Source of the DNA: Desulfofustis glycolicus DSM 9705
Lineage (GTDB): Bacteria > Desulfobacterota > Desulfobulbia > Desulfobulbales > Desulfocapsaceae
DNA length: 64,000 bases
Direction of reading: 5' to 3'
Assembly (NCBI RefSeq): GCF_900130015.1
Contig: NZ_FQXS01000002.1
Location: 186,001 to 250,000, forward strand
Shown: positions 52,203-63,500 of the stretch, one piece after another
How positions within the stretch are numbered: position 1 is the stretch's first letter
Layout: each line of letters opens with the position of its first letter
Program-made: the position numbers and the translations under genes
Notes under the pieces: generated by a model
The model's database searches: none
What the model was told of the DNA's origin: nothing
What the model saw: only the letters and a program-made list of their open reading frames with translations

Positions 52203-54458
52203 ATGTTTTTCCCTCGTCCTCGATCCATCAGCGCGATTCTGAACCTGCTTATTATGATCGCGGTGTTACCCGTCCTGGGTATTCTGATCCACTCAAGTAT
52301 TGAACAACGACAGCGCCACATCGAGGATGCCGAACGGGAAGTCCTGCTGATTACCCGATCCATGGCCGAAGTCCTGACCGGTGTTACCGACTCGGTCAGG
52401 CAGACCCTAACCACCCTGGCCTCGATCGATGCTATCCGTAACGGCGACTTGCCACGCTGCGCCGACCTGTTGCGCACCACCTGTGCCGGCAATCCACGCA
52501 TCTATAGCATCTCCCTGACCGACGCATCAGGCAGTGTAGTGGCCGCCAGTCGACCGTTTACCAGCGTGTCACTGGCGGATCGACGGCACGTTCGGCAGGC
52601 GTTTGCCACGGGGCAATTTGCACCTGGAGAATACATCGTCACCAGAATGGGCGGCAAAAAATCAGGTTTCTCCTTCGCCTACCCGATCCCGGATCGAGCC
52701 GGCAGCCCCCACATGGTCTTGACGGCAGTTCTCTTTCTTGATCGAATCAGTGGCTTTCTCGATTTTTCCAATCTGCCTGACGGCTCGTTCATGGCCATAA
52801 CCGATTATCGGGGCATCAGGGTTCTGTACTATCCGGCCAGCGAAACGAATCCGATTGGTGTCCCGATCCGCCCCGAAAGCTGGGAGATTGGCCGGGACAG
52901 CCTGCAATCGAAGCTATTTAGACAACAGGGTTCGGATGGACGAAAACGAATCTTTGCCGTCGAACCGCTCAGACTATCCCCCGGAGAACCACCCTACCTC
53001 TATGCCTGGGCCGGCATTCCGGAAGAGCAGGTCCTGTAGCCACTCAATGACATCCTGTGGCGAAACCTGCTACTGATGGTCCTGATCACCGGCCTGGCAA
53101 TGGCGGTCTCCCGGTTGCTCGGCACGGTCTCCTTTATCAGGCCACTCCGCCGGCTGGTCGCCGCCACCGCCAGAGTCGCCGAAGGCAACCTGGCAACGCG
53201 CAGCGGATTGAACTCGTGCGGCGGTGAAATCGGGGCACTTGCCGTGGCCTTCGACAACATGACCGACTCGCTGCAACGTAACAGGGCTGAACTGCAGCAA
53301 CGGGAACGTCACCTTGAAGAGGCACAGCGCATTGCCCACATAGGCAGCTGGGAATGGGACGCGCAGCGAGACGTTTTCCTGTGGTCCAAGGAACTTTATC
53401 GAATTCTTGAGGTCAATCCCGATAATGATCCTCCGGCTCTTTCCCGGCTGGGTGATAGTATCGGTCTCGATAGCCTACATAGGCTGCGAACGGCTATGTT
53501 CGATACCCTGAAACAGGAAAAGGACTTCGAGGTGGAACTCCAACGCTCCAGAACAGATGCCACCTCCAGCTGGCTGGTGGTCCGCGGCGAGCGGCTCACG
53601 CCAAGCCGGCTGCGCGGTACCGTCCTCGATATCTCGTCCCGGAAACAGGCGGAGATGGAACGTCAATCGATTCACGAGCAATTACTCCACTCCCAACGAC
53701 TGGAATCGATCGGTCGTCTCGCCGGCGGCGTTGCCCACGATTTCAACAACATGCTCGGGGTGATCATCGGCTATACCGAGTTGTCTCTGGAAAAGTTGCC
53801 GCCCCACGACCCGTTACGCGCCAACCTGCAGGAGGTGCACAAAGCCGCCAGCCGCTCCAGTGAACTGGTCCGGCAATTATTGGCTTTTGCCCGGCGTCAA
53901 ACAGCCACGCCGAAGGTGCTCGATCTCAACACTACCATCGCCGCCATGCTGACCATGCTGCAACGCTTGATCGGCGAAGACATCGAGCTGCTCTGGCAGC
54001 CGGCCGACGGACTCTGGCCGGTACGCATCGACCCCGGGCAGGTCGACCAGATCCTCGCCAACCTCTGCGTCAACGCCCGTGACGCAATGACTGGAACCGG
54101 CCGGATGGTTATCGCCACCACCAATTTCACCGCTACCTGTGACCATTATCATGGCATGGAAGCATGTCCGCCGGGCGATTACGCGCAGATCGTGGTGAGC
54201 GACAACGGATGCGGCATGGATGCCGAGGTGAGAAAGCAGATTTTCGAACCGTTTTTCACTACCAAAGAACTGGGTAAAGGCACCGGTCTCGGACTGTCCA
54301 CGATATTCGGCATCGTCGGTCAGAATAATGGTTTTATCGAGGTCAGCAGTCAGTCCGGCGCCGGAACGACCTTTACCGTTAACCTTCCCCGTTTCCGCAA
54401 CAGCGAAAGACGGTTTCCAGAGAGCGAGGAATCCCGGTCGACAACCAACTCTGCATAG
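52203..54458 (+). pseudogene. Sensor histidine kinase interrupted by an in-frame UAG
   Basis: Both halves are in one frame. The first 278 codons (52203-53036) encode a signal-anchor helix and a periplasmic Cache-type sensor. After the TAG at 53037-53039 the frame continues into the second membrane segment (LLLMVLITGLAMAVSRLL), HAMP-like and PAS segments, the HisKA box AGGVAHDFNNMLGVIIGYTELSLE and the ATP-binding GTGLGLSTIFG. No receiver domain follows. AGGAG precedes the ATG at 52203. A single CAG-to-TAG change would explain it. Sequencing error, recent nonsense mutation and amber read-through are all possible. If not read through, the second half would need its own start. Confidence 0.75.
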
Positions 54459-54685
54459 CCATAGGGCATCCACAGAGCACCGCTTTCCTCCATAACCGTT
54501 CCCTTCACGCTAAGATAATTCCAGAGCCCCTCGGTGTACAAAAATATATTGCTCTCTGGTATAGTACGTGACGGTGCGGTCCTGTATCCGGAAATCGCCG
54601 CTTGCCTGATCTGAAGATCAGTAATCCCGCGGCCGGGCGATTTGATCTGCGCCCCGACGAGTGAGGAACTACCTGCAAATACGTT

Positions 54686-56650
54686 ATGGGCATTACGACC
54701 GATATCATCATCATTGTGCTTGCCGCCTTCTTCTGCGGCCTGATCATGCAGCGGCTGCAGCAGCCGCTGATCCTCGGCTACATCATCGCCGGCATCATCC
54801 TCGGCCCGCATTCCGGCGGCTTTACCATCAGCCAGACCCACGACATCGAACTGCTCGCTGAGATCGGGGTGGCCCTGTTACTGTTTGCACTCGGCCTGGA
54901 ATTCTCTCTCAAGGATCTCAAACCGGTCAAGTTCATCGCTCTGATCGGCACGCCCATCCAGATCGTACTGACCATCGTCTTTGGTTACGGCCTCGGCATG
55001 ATGTTCAATCTGGACTGGAACAGTTCATTATGGCTCGGCGCGATGATCAGCCTGTCCTCGACCATGGTCCTGCTGAAAACCCTGATGAACCAGGGCTGGC
55101 TCGGCACCCTGTCGAGCAAGGTGATGATCGGCATGCTCATCGTACAGGACCTGGCCGTGGTACCGATGATGATCATTCTGCCCCAGCTCAACGATCCCGC
55201 CTCCGGCCTCAGTTCACTCGGCAGCGCCGCGATCACCGCCATGCTGTTTCTGGCCGCCATGCTCGTACTCGGCACCAAACTGCTGCCGGCTGTTCTCCGC
55301 CATATTGCCCGGCTCGGCTCGCGCGAGCTCTTTCTGCTGGCCATTACCGCCATCGGGCTCGGGGTCGGCTATGCGACCCACTTGGTCGGCCTCAGTTTTG
55401 CGTTTGGCGCTTTTGTCGCCGGCATGGTGCTCAGCGAATCGGATTACGGCCACCAGGCGCTCAGCGATATCATCCCGCTGCGCGACCTGTTCAGCCTGCT
55501 CTTTTTCGCCTCTGTCGGTATGCTGCTCGACCCCACCTTCCTGGTGGAAAACTGGCGGCAAGTGGCCCTGCTGGTCCTGCTGGTCAGTATCGGCAAGGGG
55601 CTTATCTTCGGCACGTTGGCGATAATCTTCCGTTATGGTAACGTCGTACCGCTGGCCGTCGGCCTCGGCCTGTTCCAGATCGGCGAGTTTTCCTTCGTAC
55701 TTGCCCGGGTCGGCGTAGCCACCGAATCGATCGACACGGACCTCTACAACCTGGTCCTGACCGCAGCGGTCACAACGATGATCATGACACCGCTCATTTC
55801 CTCGCAAACCTCACGGCTCTACGCGCTGAAAAAGAAATGGTTCCGTCACGAACCGCTGGAAAGCGTCAATATCCCGGAGGAAGGGCTGCACGATCATGTG
55901 GTCATTGCCGGCAGCGGCCGGGTCGGTTTCCGTATCGCCGAGGTGCTCAAACGGCTCGACGTGTCATTCGTCCTGGTCGAACTCGATCAGCAACGGGTAG
56001 AGCAGGCCAAAGAGGCTGGTTTTCCGGTGGTCTACGGTGACGGCAGTCACCGCATCGTCCTCGACGTCCTGTCGGTACAGACCGCCTCATTGCTGGTAGT
56101 GACCATCCCGAGCATTGTCACCGCCCAGGCGATCATCAAGCAAGCCCGCAAAATCAACCAGCAGATGCGGGTCGTCGCCCGTATCTCGGAGCCCGAGTTT
56201 TTTGAGGTGTTCAAAGAATTACGGGTCAACGACCTGGTCTACCCGGAATTTGAGGCCGGCCTGGAGATGACCAGGCAGGTATTGTTCCACCTCCATCTGA
56301 CACCCTCGGAGATCCAGCGCCAGACAGAAACCATGCGTCAGGAATTCCTCGCCCCGCAACTTGCGGACGGTGAGCACTTCCGCACGCTCGGCCAACTCTG
56401 CGCCGCCGATCTGCAATTTGACCTGGAATGGATCAGACTCGAACCGGACAATACCCTGATCGATCGCAGCATCGGCGAGGCGGCCATCCGCCGCAGCACC
56501 GGTGCGTCGGTGGTCGGGGTGATGCGCGACAAAGAGTTGACACCGAACCCCGGTCCGGAATTCACATTTCAGAAAAACGATATGGTGGCCATTATCGGTT
56601 CCGAAACGGCTCGCCAGGCCTTTCGTCTTTTCCAGCCGATCGTCGCTTAA
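54686..56650 (+). CDS. Kef/CPA2-type potassium:proton antiporter with RCK domain
   Basis: The 654-residue protein has a CPA2 membrane domain (about 1-380) with [15 protein letters not shown] and [16 protein letters not shown], and the ion-site-type [12 protein letters not shown] and [32 protein letters not shown] region. An RCK N-domain follows ([20 protein letters not shown], with the Rossmann glycines), then a TrkA_C domain (about 540-650). It would exchange K+ or Na+ for H+ under nucleotide control. The ATG at 54686 lacks a strong nearby ribosome-binding site. Confidence 0.88.
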   Translation: MGITTDIIIIVLAAFFCGLIMQRLQQPLILGYIIAGIILGPHSGGFTISQTHDIELLAEIGVALLLFALGLEFSLKDLKPVKFIALIGTPIQIVLTIVFGYGLGMMFNLDWNSSLWLGAMISLSSTMVLLKTLMNQGWLGTLSSKVMIGMLIVQDLAVVPMMIILPQLNDPASGLSSLGSAAITAMLFLAAMLVLGTKLLPAVLRHIARLGSRELFLLAITAIGLGVGYATHLVGLSFAFGAFVAGMVLSESDYGHQALSDIIPLRDLFSLLFFASVGMLLDPTFLVENWRQVALLVLLVSIGKGLIFGTLAIIFRYGNVVPLAVGLGLFQIGEFSFVLARVGVATESIDTDLYNLVLTAAVTTMIMTPLISSQTSRLYALKKKWFRHEPLESVNIPEEGLHDHVVIAGSGRVGFRIAEVLKRLDVSFVLVELDQQRVEQAKEAGFPVVYGDGSHRIVLDVLSVQTASLLVVTIPSIVTAQAIIKQARKINQQMRVVARISEPEFFEVFKELRVNDLVYPEFEAGLEMTRQVLFHLHLTPSEIQRQTETMRQEFLAPQLADGEHFRTLGQLCAADLQFDLEWIRLEPDNTLIDRSIGEAAIRRSTGASVVGVMRDKELTPNPGPEFTFQKNDMVAIIGSETARQAFRLFQPIVA

Positions 56651-56848
56651 CCAACCATTTTTGAACCAAATTATTATCGAACCTTGAGCAGGGAAATGCT
56701 AGACTGGAGCTGATTACAGACTGCACAAGCCCCTGACCACCCGAGGCCAGATCGAGCAAACCATCAGGAAGCTTAGTGCCGCCTGCCGAAAGCAGCGTGT
56801 CTCAAACTATGTCTCCAGCCTGACTGATGATCCGCCGCCACTTTTCGG

Positions 56849-57433
56849 TCACTTCCCGCCGACAATCATCTTCCTGATTTCCTGATCTTCGAGAATCTGC
56901 TGAACGATCCTTGATAACTGCTCGTTGAGCAGTGGTTCCAACTCATCGAGGTCGGGCCGGGTTACCGACACGCGGGTCGACTCCTTGCGATAGCGTTTCG
57001 TCAACGAGTCGCCGTGGCCGGTGATCGTTATCGAAACCGCGCTGACGGCCTTGATGTCATAGAGGACCTTGGGCTTGGTGACCGTTGCCAACACCTCTTC
57101 AATAGCGAGTTCCAGATGGGCCGGCGCCTGCTGCGAAAAGACCAGGCCCTGTTCGCGAAACCCATTCGTCAATTGTTCGGCTACGACGATGTGCGGCGGA
57201 TTACGGTTGGGGATCGGTACCGGAGGATCATCTTTAATCAGATAGCGGACAACTTCCTGATACTCCCTGCCGTCATGCCCCCGCAGGGAGATCGCCGAAC
57301 CATCGGGATATATGTTTTCCGGTTGCGTGGCAACACTGAGGGTGAGATTGGCATCCAGCGGCAGAGTCGGGGCACAGCCGACAAACAGCAATAGACAGGC
57401 ACATGCACAGACAAAAAGATTCCACGGTTTCAT
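56849..57433 (-). CDS. Lipoprotein of YajG-like type
   Basis: The 194-residue protein starts MKPWNLFVCACACLLLFVGCAP, a lipoprotein signal with the cysteine in LLFVGC. Mature features resemble YajG: VATQPENIYPDG, a stretch NPPHIVVAEQLTNGFREQGL and LELAIEEVLATVTK followed by KALSAVSITI-like strands. The start at 57433 has GGAG upstream; the longer frame has no signal. Function unknown. Related lipoproteins sit in the outer membrane and are often linked with AmpG or ABC lipid systems, neither of which is here. Confidence 0.75.
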   Translation of the reverse strand: MKPWNLFVCACACLLLFVGCAPTLPLDANLTLSVATQPENIYPDGSAISLRGHDGREYQEVVRYLIKDDPPVPIPNRNPPHIVVAEQLTNGFREQGLVFSQQAPAHLELAIEEVLATVTKPKVLYDIKAVSAVSITITGHGDSLTKRYRKESTRVSVTRPDLDELEPLLNEQLSRIVQQILEDQEIRKMIVGGK

Positions 57434-57669
57434 AATCTGCTCCGGGAAGAAATTGAAATGGCTCGCATTACAACCAAAGACAGCTGGGACCCCGCAGCCA
57501 CATTCAGGCCATGAGCAACCAGCCGCCATCAGAGGCGATATGGTGAAACTGTAACGGTCCCGAGCCGCAGCGTCAAGCGGCGCCACTTCCCAACATGACC
57601 GATTTTGCCGACAATCAAAGGACCGCAGGCAGCAAACATGCAGCGCACCCTTGTATGCGGAAAAACGCC

Positions 57670-57996
57670 TTATTCTTTCTTGTGTTTTATTTCTTCTTCG
57701 ATATAACGCAGGATATAACGACGCCCGTTGATCGTCGAGCTGATCGTCCAGACGAGCAGCAGGACACCCAGGCCAAGCACCAGCGGCAGTGCCGGGCGAG
57801 GAACCAGGAAAGCAGCCGCCACAAGCACGAGCATGCCGATGGCGAGAAACTTCATGGCCCGGCTCCTCGCCTGCTGAATAATTTCGTGGGCCGCCTGTTC
57901 GGTAGTGACGCCGCTGCGACGCATTGCTTCACACATGGTCTCATAGGCGAGTTGGTGCCGCCGTGCCATGCGACCAAAAGGATCACTGAGATTCAT
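57670..57996 (-). CDS. Small two-helix membrane protein
   Basis: The 108-residue protein has a soluble helical N-terminus (about 1-46: RRSGVTTEQAAHEIIQQARSR), two closely spaced membrane helices (about 48-65 and 67-88) and a charged C-terminal tail ending EEEIKHKKE. No family recognised. It is a single gene with no clear partner. The 57997-58246 gap after it shows nothing I can support. Confidence 0.55.
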   Translation of the reverse strand: MNLSDPFGRMARRHQLAYETMCEAMRRSGVTTEQAAHEIIQQARSRAMKFLAIGMLVLVAAAFLVPRPALPLVLGLGVLLLVWTISSTINGRRYILRYIEEEIKHKKE

Positions 57997-58246
57997 AGAT
58001 AACCAGGGTAGAGCGTGTCATGAGAGAAAGATGTCACCATGTCGATTGGCGGGCAACGCAGTTCATAGCGCGCGAGACCGCATACTCCCAAGGATTGACC
58101 TCCGGCCGTCGCAGCCCTGCGCGAAAGGACCACGCCGCTTGACTGTTTTCGTGACGAGCATCCATTGATCTGGTACCATAATCAATGTCGCCGCAAAAGA
58201 CCAGCAACGAAAAGGGCGCCACTGCCGGTAAAAAACCTCCGTTCAT

Positions 58247-59014
58247 ATGAATAACACTCCGAGTCCAGATCAGAAAATTGCCGCGCTGATGGCCTGCGCT
58301 CGGACCGTTCTGCAGAAGCGTTCCTTTCCCGAGTGCGCCCGATCGCTCTTTGATCACTGCTGCCGTCTGACCGGTGCTGTCTCCGGTTATGTGGCACTGC
58401 TGAGCGCTGACGGCCATGAAAACGAAGTGTTATTTCTCGAAGCCGGGAACCTTCCCTGCTCCGTCGACCCGCTCCTGCCGATGCCGATCCGCGGGCTACG
58501 CGCCACCGCCTATCACCGCCACCAGACGGTATACGACAACGACTTCATGAACAGCCGGTGGGTCGCCTTTATGCCGACAGGCCACGTCGACCTGCACAAT
58601 GTGCTCTTTGCGCCGCTCAATATCAACGGCCAGACCGTGGGCATTATGGGACTGGCCAACAAACCGTCGGATTTCACCGACGACGACGCCGAGATCGCCT
58701 CAGTCATTGGCGAACTGGCGGCCATTGCCCTGGCCAACAGCCGCTATCTCGACCTGCTCAACGAAAAAACCGCCTCCCTGGAGCGGGCCCTGGCCGAGAT
58801 CAAAACTCTGCGCGGCCTGTTGCCGATCTGTTCTCAGTGCCGCAAGGTCCGTGACGACGCCGGACTCTGGCAGCGGCTGGAGGCCTATCTGGAACAACAT
58901 ACCGATACCCGCTTTACCCACGGTCTCTGTCCCAATTGCGTCAGGGAATTATATCCGGATGAAGCAGACGCGATTCTCGGCGGTCCCAAGGATCTTAATC
59001 CGTCCCAGTCCTGA
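58247..59014 (+). CDS. GAF-domain sensor with C-terminal Cys-rich zinc-like motif
   Basis: The 255-residue protein has a GAF domain (about 10-165, with LMPIRGLRATAYHRHQTVYDNDF and LFAPLNINGQTVGIMGLANKP). A short coiled coil (EKTASLERALAEIKTLRGL) follows, then the cysteine module LLPICSQCRKVRDDAG ... CPNCVRELYP. This tail is typical of GAF or PAS sensor proteins that normally feed a histidine kinase or GGDEF domain. Here nothing follows, so it may be a partner or a sensory module used in trans. The nearest kinase gene is the interrupted one at 52203. Confidence 0.78.
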   Translation: MNNTPSPDQKIAALMACARTVLQKRSFPECARSLFDHCCRLTGAVSGYVALLSADGHENEVLFLEAGNLPCSVDPLLPMPIRGLRATAYHRHQTVYDNDFMNSRWVAFMPTGHVDLHNVLFAPLNINGQTVGIMGLANKPSDFTDDDAEIASVIGELAAIALANSRYLDLLNEKTASLERALAEIKTLRGLLPICSQCRKVRDDAGLWQRLEAYLEQHTDTRFTHGLCPNCVRELYPDEADAILGGPKDLNPSQS

Positions 59015-59113
59015 GCTGGTACTGCGATGTGTCTATCCATTCCGATAGCTGATCTCTTCCAAAACGGTAGATATTGTCTGCCAGATGACAACCGATTCCT
59101 CCCCAAATCAAGT

Positions 59114-59293
59114 GGGAACCTTGAAAAATTGTCATTCCGCCCAATCTCATCGTTGCGCAATCAAATTTTATCCTCGGAATATCATGTTATATGCCTGCGG
59201 TAAAATTTTCTTGCCCGCCTCGATCTTGAACGCCGCCTCGATCTTGAACGCCGCCTCGATCTTGAACGAAATTCCAAATTTCTCAAGCTCCCC
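59114..59293. repeat. Dispersed repeat family A, copy 4, enlarged
   Basis: The ends GGGAACCTTGAAAAATTG and TCTCAAGCTCCCC match the other copies, but the length is 180 bp. The difference comes from three 18-bp units (CGCCTCGATCTTGAACGC; 59216-59269) where other copies have one. It fills much of the 59015-59365 gap. Confidence 0.75.
59216..59269. repeat. Three tandem 18-bp units inside the family A element
   Basis: Unit CGCCTCGATCTTGAACGC at 59216-59233 and 59234-59251 is identical; the third (59252-59269) ends CGA instead of CGC. It is a slippage-type expansion of a sequence found once in copies 1-3. Confidence 0.85.
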
Positions 59294-59365
59294 ACGTGGT
59301 TGTCTCTTTCAAGATTCCCGTAAGATTATCGGAATATATTCTGGCTTTCTCACAAACGGTTTCCG

Positions 59366-59770
59366 ATGAAAAAACCGGACTGGATGGAACGGGCCGAGGA
59401 ACCCCTTGGTTGCTGGGCGGTTTTTATCGGCGAAAACGGACCGACCACTGAAAAGATCACTGGCCGGCTCCATATAACGACCTGGAATGTCTATTTCGTT
59501 GCCGGTCTGCACCTTGATCACCGTGCCGGACTGATGATGGCCGGCGGCCGGTTCGGCTATCACGCCGATGTCCGGCCGCCGTTTCAGATCAGCGATAAAC
59601 GGATCAAAATCGCCCGGAATCGAATACGCCGCGTCACCACCTCACGCCAGTGGCTGATTCTCGGATCACTGCACCTGCTCCTGGTCAGCGGGGAAGAACT
59701 GGTCTTTCGCTTCGGTGCCACACCGCTGCGCGGCGCCGTGGCCGCCCTGACACCCGGGAGTGGCGGCTGA
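59366..59770 (+). CDS. Hypothetical 134-residue protein, possible GRAM/PH-like fold
   Basis: The soluble protein has alternating strand-like segments (KITGRLHITTWNVYFVAGL, RFGYHADVRPPFQISDKRIKIAR, HLLLVSGEELVFRFG). They recall GRAM/PH-like lipid- or protein-binding barrels, but I cannot name the family with certainty. No cysteine cluster or membrane helix. No strong ribosome-binding site before the ATG, so the start is not secure. Confidence 0.5.
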   Translation: MKKPDWMERAEEPLGCWAVFIGENGPTTEKITGRLHITTWNVYFVAGLHLDHRAGLMMAGGRFGYHADVRPPFQISDKRIKIARNRIRRVTTSRQWLILGSLHLLLVSGEELVFRFGATPLRGAVAALTPGSGG

Positions 59771-59773
59771 GGC

Positions 59774-59959
59774 TCAGAGCCGTGGATCGACGTTGCCCAG
59801 CCCGCCGCAATCGGGGGTGTAGCAGGTGACATCTTTAAAATCGCAATTCTCCTTGCAACTGGGACACTTTTCGGGCGGCGTCGCCGACTGGACGGTCCTG
59901 CCGCATTTGCCGCACTTCCAATAAGGATCGTTTTTCCCCGGGGTGGTTGTTTCTGCCAT
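59774..59959 (-). CDS. Rubredoxin-like small protein
   Basis: The 61-residue protein has the knuckle pairs WKCGKCG and EKCPSCKENC, then CYTPDCGG near the C-terminus. This is the rubredoxin-like zinc/iron site of small redox or zinc-ribbon proteins in anaerobes. GGAG lies before the ATG at 59959. A longer frame would include another CxxC but lacks a site. Role (electron carrier, oxygen detoxification or zinc ribbon) not resolved. The following 59960-60521 stretch contains no gene I can support. Confidence 0.7.
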   Translation of the reverse strand: MAETTTPGKNDPYWKCGKCGRTVQSATPPEKCPSCKENCDFKDVTCYTPDCGGLGNVDPRL

Positions 59960-60521
59960 TTCTTTCTCCTTTGATTCACCACAAAGTGAACACTTTTGTT
60001 TTATGTTGACGACGGACGACCCGCCACCTGCCGCCACTACCGGCAAAGTGCTTGCGTCACCCGCTGTTCGGATACGCATCCGCAACGCTTCTTCTCTCCT
60101 CCCGCCGGCCTGTCTCGAATCCGTCTGTACACGATAATGCATTCCCCGGGGTGGACCAGTGAAATCTCAACCCGGTGGCACGCGCTCTTCCCGGCGAAGT
60201 ATCCTCGTCGGCACCAAAAGTCGACGGATTGCGAGCAGGCCTTTCCTGATTTACAAGCCGCTGGAGCTTAGCTGATAAGTGTGATACGCTAAACGGCATA
60301 CCGGGGCCAGAGCAGCGTGTTCCCGTTGTCCGGAACGATCTTGGCAGGCCCGGTGTTTGGTGTTCGCCATCTTCCGGCAATCGGCGGATCGCCGATGGAC
60401 AGTTGATGTCCAGGCTGCTCAGACTGCTCCTGCCGGCAAAGAAGCAGCGCATTACCAATCATACAAAACGTATGAGCTGCGGTTTCGAGCCGCAGCTCTG
60501 AACCATACAGATGAGGTTGTC

Positions 60522-63500
60522 ATGTCTTTTGAAATGTTCGAACCGACCCGAAACCAACAGGCCACTATCGAATGGAGCCACTTGATCGGCAACTGCTGCA
60601 CGGTGTTTCGACTGGAAGGGAACGTGGACACGGCGCGTCTCCGTGCTGCGGTGCACGATGTCGTGCAACGCTGTCCGTCATTCTCCTGCCGTTTTCTGCG
60701 CCTGGACGGCGCCCTGCGGATTTTTTACAGCAAGGAAATTGAAGGCGACCTGGAGGTCATTGATCTCGGCGAACGTGAGGAAGCGGCTCATTCGCTGATC
60801 GAAACGCTGCAGGACCGGCGTTTCCGTCTCGACGGCGGGGCACCGTATCTCTTCTGCCTGTTGCAAGGCCAAAGCGTTCATTACCTGGTGTTCGTCTGTC
60901 ACCCGGTGATCATTGACCGTTTTTCGCTCAAGCCCCTGTTCGCCGCTCTTGCCACCGCCTATCGCGGGGAGCGTTTGCTCGAATCACTCGGGTTGCCGCA
61001 ACCCCTCCTGGTCGAAACGGAGCGAGCCCGGATAGCTGATCCTCGGTATCGGGAAAGCATGCGTTTCTGGTTGCAGATGCTCCGGGATGCGTCATTCGAG
61101 TGGCGGCCGCCCCGGGTCGAAGACCAGGTGGCCGGCAGCTATTTTAATGTTGCTCTGTCGGCACAGAAAACCGCCACCCTGCGCGACGTCGCAAAACAAT
61201 TCGACATCGGCCTCGATCAGCTCCTGCTCTTTTCGTTTCATCTCTTCTTGTATCGGATCACTCGCAGCGAGACGGTATTGACCTTGTATCATCACCGTAT
61301 CCACATCGATGCCCCGGAAGAGATCGGCTTCAGCATCAACCGGCCGACCTTTAAAAGCCTGCTGGTCCCCGGCCAAACAGTGGCCGGGTTCCTGCGCCAG
61401 GCAGCCCGTCTTTACAAACAGGCCCGCCATCATTCCGATCTGCCGCTTAGTGAGCTGATCGAAGAATTCAGAAAGGACAACCCGGATGGTCGCCCGGCCA
61501 ACGTGCTCTTCGACGAAGATGCCCAGCCCTATCGGGAACTCAGGCTGCCCGGCGTGACGGCGACACTGCTGCCGAATTATTCCCATCGCCTGCAAGTTGA
61601 GGATATCGCAATCTATTTTTCTCTTGACGACACCGTGTCCTTCCATGTCCTGGCCCGTTCCCCGCAGGAAACGCCCGGTCTGCGCGGAGCGTTCGACCAT
61701 TACCTGACACTGCTCGGACAATTGCCCGTAGACCTCCACCGCAGTGTTGATCAGATCCGCCTCTTCGACGAGACACTGCGCGCCCGGGCGCTGGCGTTGG
61801 CCGACGGCGGTGAACGGCTGGCAGCACCGGTCGATGTCCTGGCCCTCTTTGCCGGCGTCTGCACCCGCATGCCGGAGGCGCCGGCCCTGCGCTTCAACGA
61901 TACCGTGTTCTCCTATGCCCAGCTTTCGGCAACCGCCGGATCAGTGGCGGCGCACCTCAGACCGCTGGTCGCCGGCAGGCCGGACGTGCTGATCGGCATC
62001 TGCCTGTCGCGCAGTGAACGAATGATCCAGGCCATCCTTGGCGTTCTGGCGGCACCTGGTGGCTACGTGCCGCTCGACCCGCAGATGCCCGCCGAACGGC
62101 TCCGCTTCATCGCCGAGGACGCCCGCCTCGCGGCGGTAATCGCCGACGAAAGCACGCAGCGGCTCATCGCCTCGGTCGCCGCCTGTCCGGTGCTCGACAT
62201 CGCCGAACTGCTCGATCGCCCTGCGCCCGTCGACACTCCGCCCGCCGCCGTTGCCGGCAGCACCGCTTACATCATCTACACCTCCGGCACGACCGGCATT
62301 CCAAAGGGAGTCGTCATCGAGCGCGGCATGCTCGCCCACTTCATCGCCTCGCTCGAAGGGGTATGGGAAAACGGGGTCGGCAGCCGCTGGGCCCAGTTCG
62401 CTTCGGTAAACTTCGATGCCAGCGTCCTGGAGATCTTCAACTCCTTGACCCATGGCGCCGAACTGGTGGTCGTTCCGAGTGAAGTGCGCGGCGATCCCGA
62501 AGCGATTTTCAGCCTGTTGCGCGAGGCACGCATCAGCCACGCCTTTCTTCCACCCGCCCTGCTGCGGCTGTTGCCGCGTCGACCCCTGCCGGACCTGCGC
62601 GCGATCTTCTGCGGCGGTGAGGCGAGCGACGAGGATACCGTGCGCTTCTGGTCCAAAGCCGTGGATCTGGCCAATATCTACGGCCCGACCGAAACGACAG
62701 TCATGGCCACCATTAACCGCATGGGCGGCTTCAAGGCCGCCAACCATCTCGGCCGCCCCCTGCGCGGTTACCACACCTATCTGCTCGACAGCGACGGAGA
62801 GCTGACGCCTATCGGCGGCATCGGCGAAATCGTGGTCGGCGGTGAGACCGTGGCCCGCGAATATCTGGGCCGCCCCGAACTCAACGCCCAGAAATTTCTC
62901 GCCAATCCCTACGGCCCCGGGCATATCTACCGCACCGGCGACCTGGGCCGTTTTCTGCCCAACGGTGAGCTGGAATTTCTCGGGCGCAGCGATTTTCAGG
63001 TAAAAATCCGCGGCTTCCGGATGGAACTCGGCGATATCGAGACCGCCATCGCCGACCAGCCTGAAGTCACCGGCGTTTATGTCGGCGCTATCGACCAGCC
63101 GGGCGGCAAACAACTGCTGGCCTGGTACGTCGGTCCCGGACTGCGGCCGGAAACCCTGCGTGAGAGGCTCGGCAAGCGGTTGCAACATTACATGATTCCC
63201 AGTTTCCTGATCCCGATCGACACTTTTCCGCTCAACATCAGCGGTAAGATCGACCGTACTCGCCTGCCCATGCCGACGCCCGGCCAGGGCCCCGGTCAGG
63301 CAGCATCGCTCGACGAACTCGAGCGGCAGATCCGGGACATCTGGGCCGCCACCCTGCACCTGCCTCCCGAATCCCTCAGCGGTGACAGCAATTTCTTCCA
63401 TCTGGGCGGTCACTCGCTGCTCGCCGCACAGGTCTGCACCACCCTGTCAACCACACTTGGCAATACCTTTCGTCCCAAGCAGCTGTTCGAGCATCCGGTC

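Noticed and set aside
59960-60521. Possible small genes in the 560-bp gap before the NRPS
   Set aside because: Frames on both strands are short, overlap each other and lack ribosome-binding sites; the CxxC encoded upstream of the rubredoxin-like start is not enough to extend that gene.
61941-63413. 490-codon minus-strand frame opposite the NRPS
   Set aside because: The plus strand has every adenylation and carrier motif in one uninterrupted frame; the reverse frame is rich in Gly, Ala, Asp and Gln without motifs.
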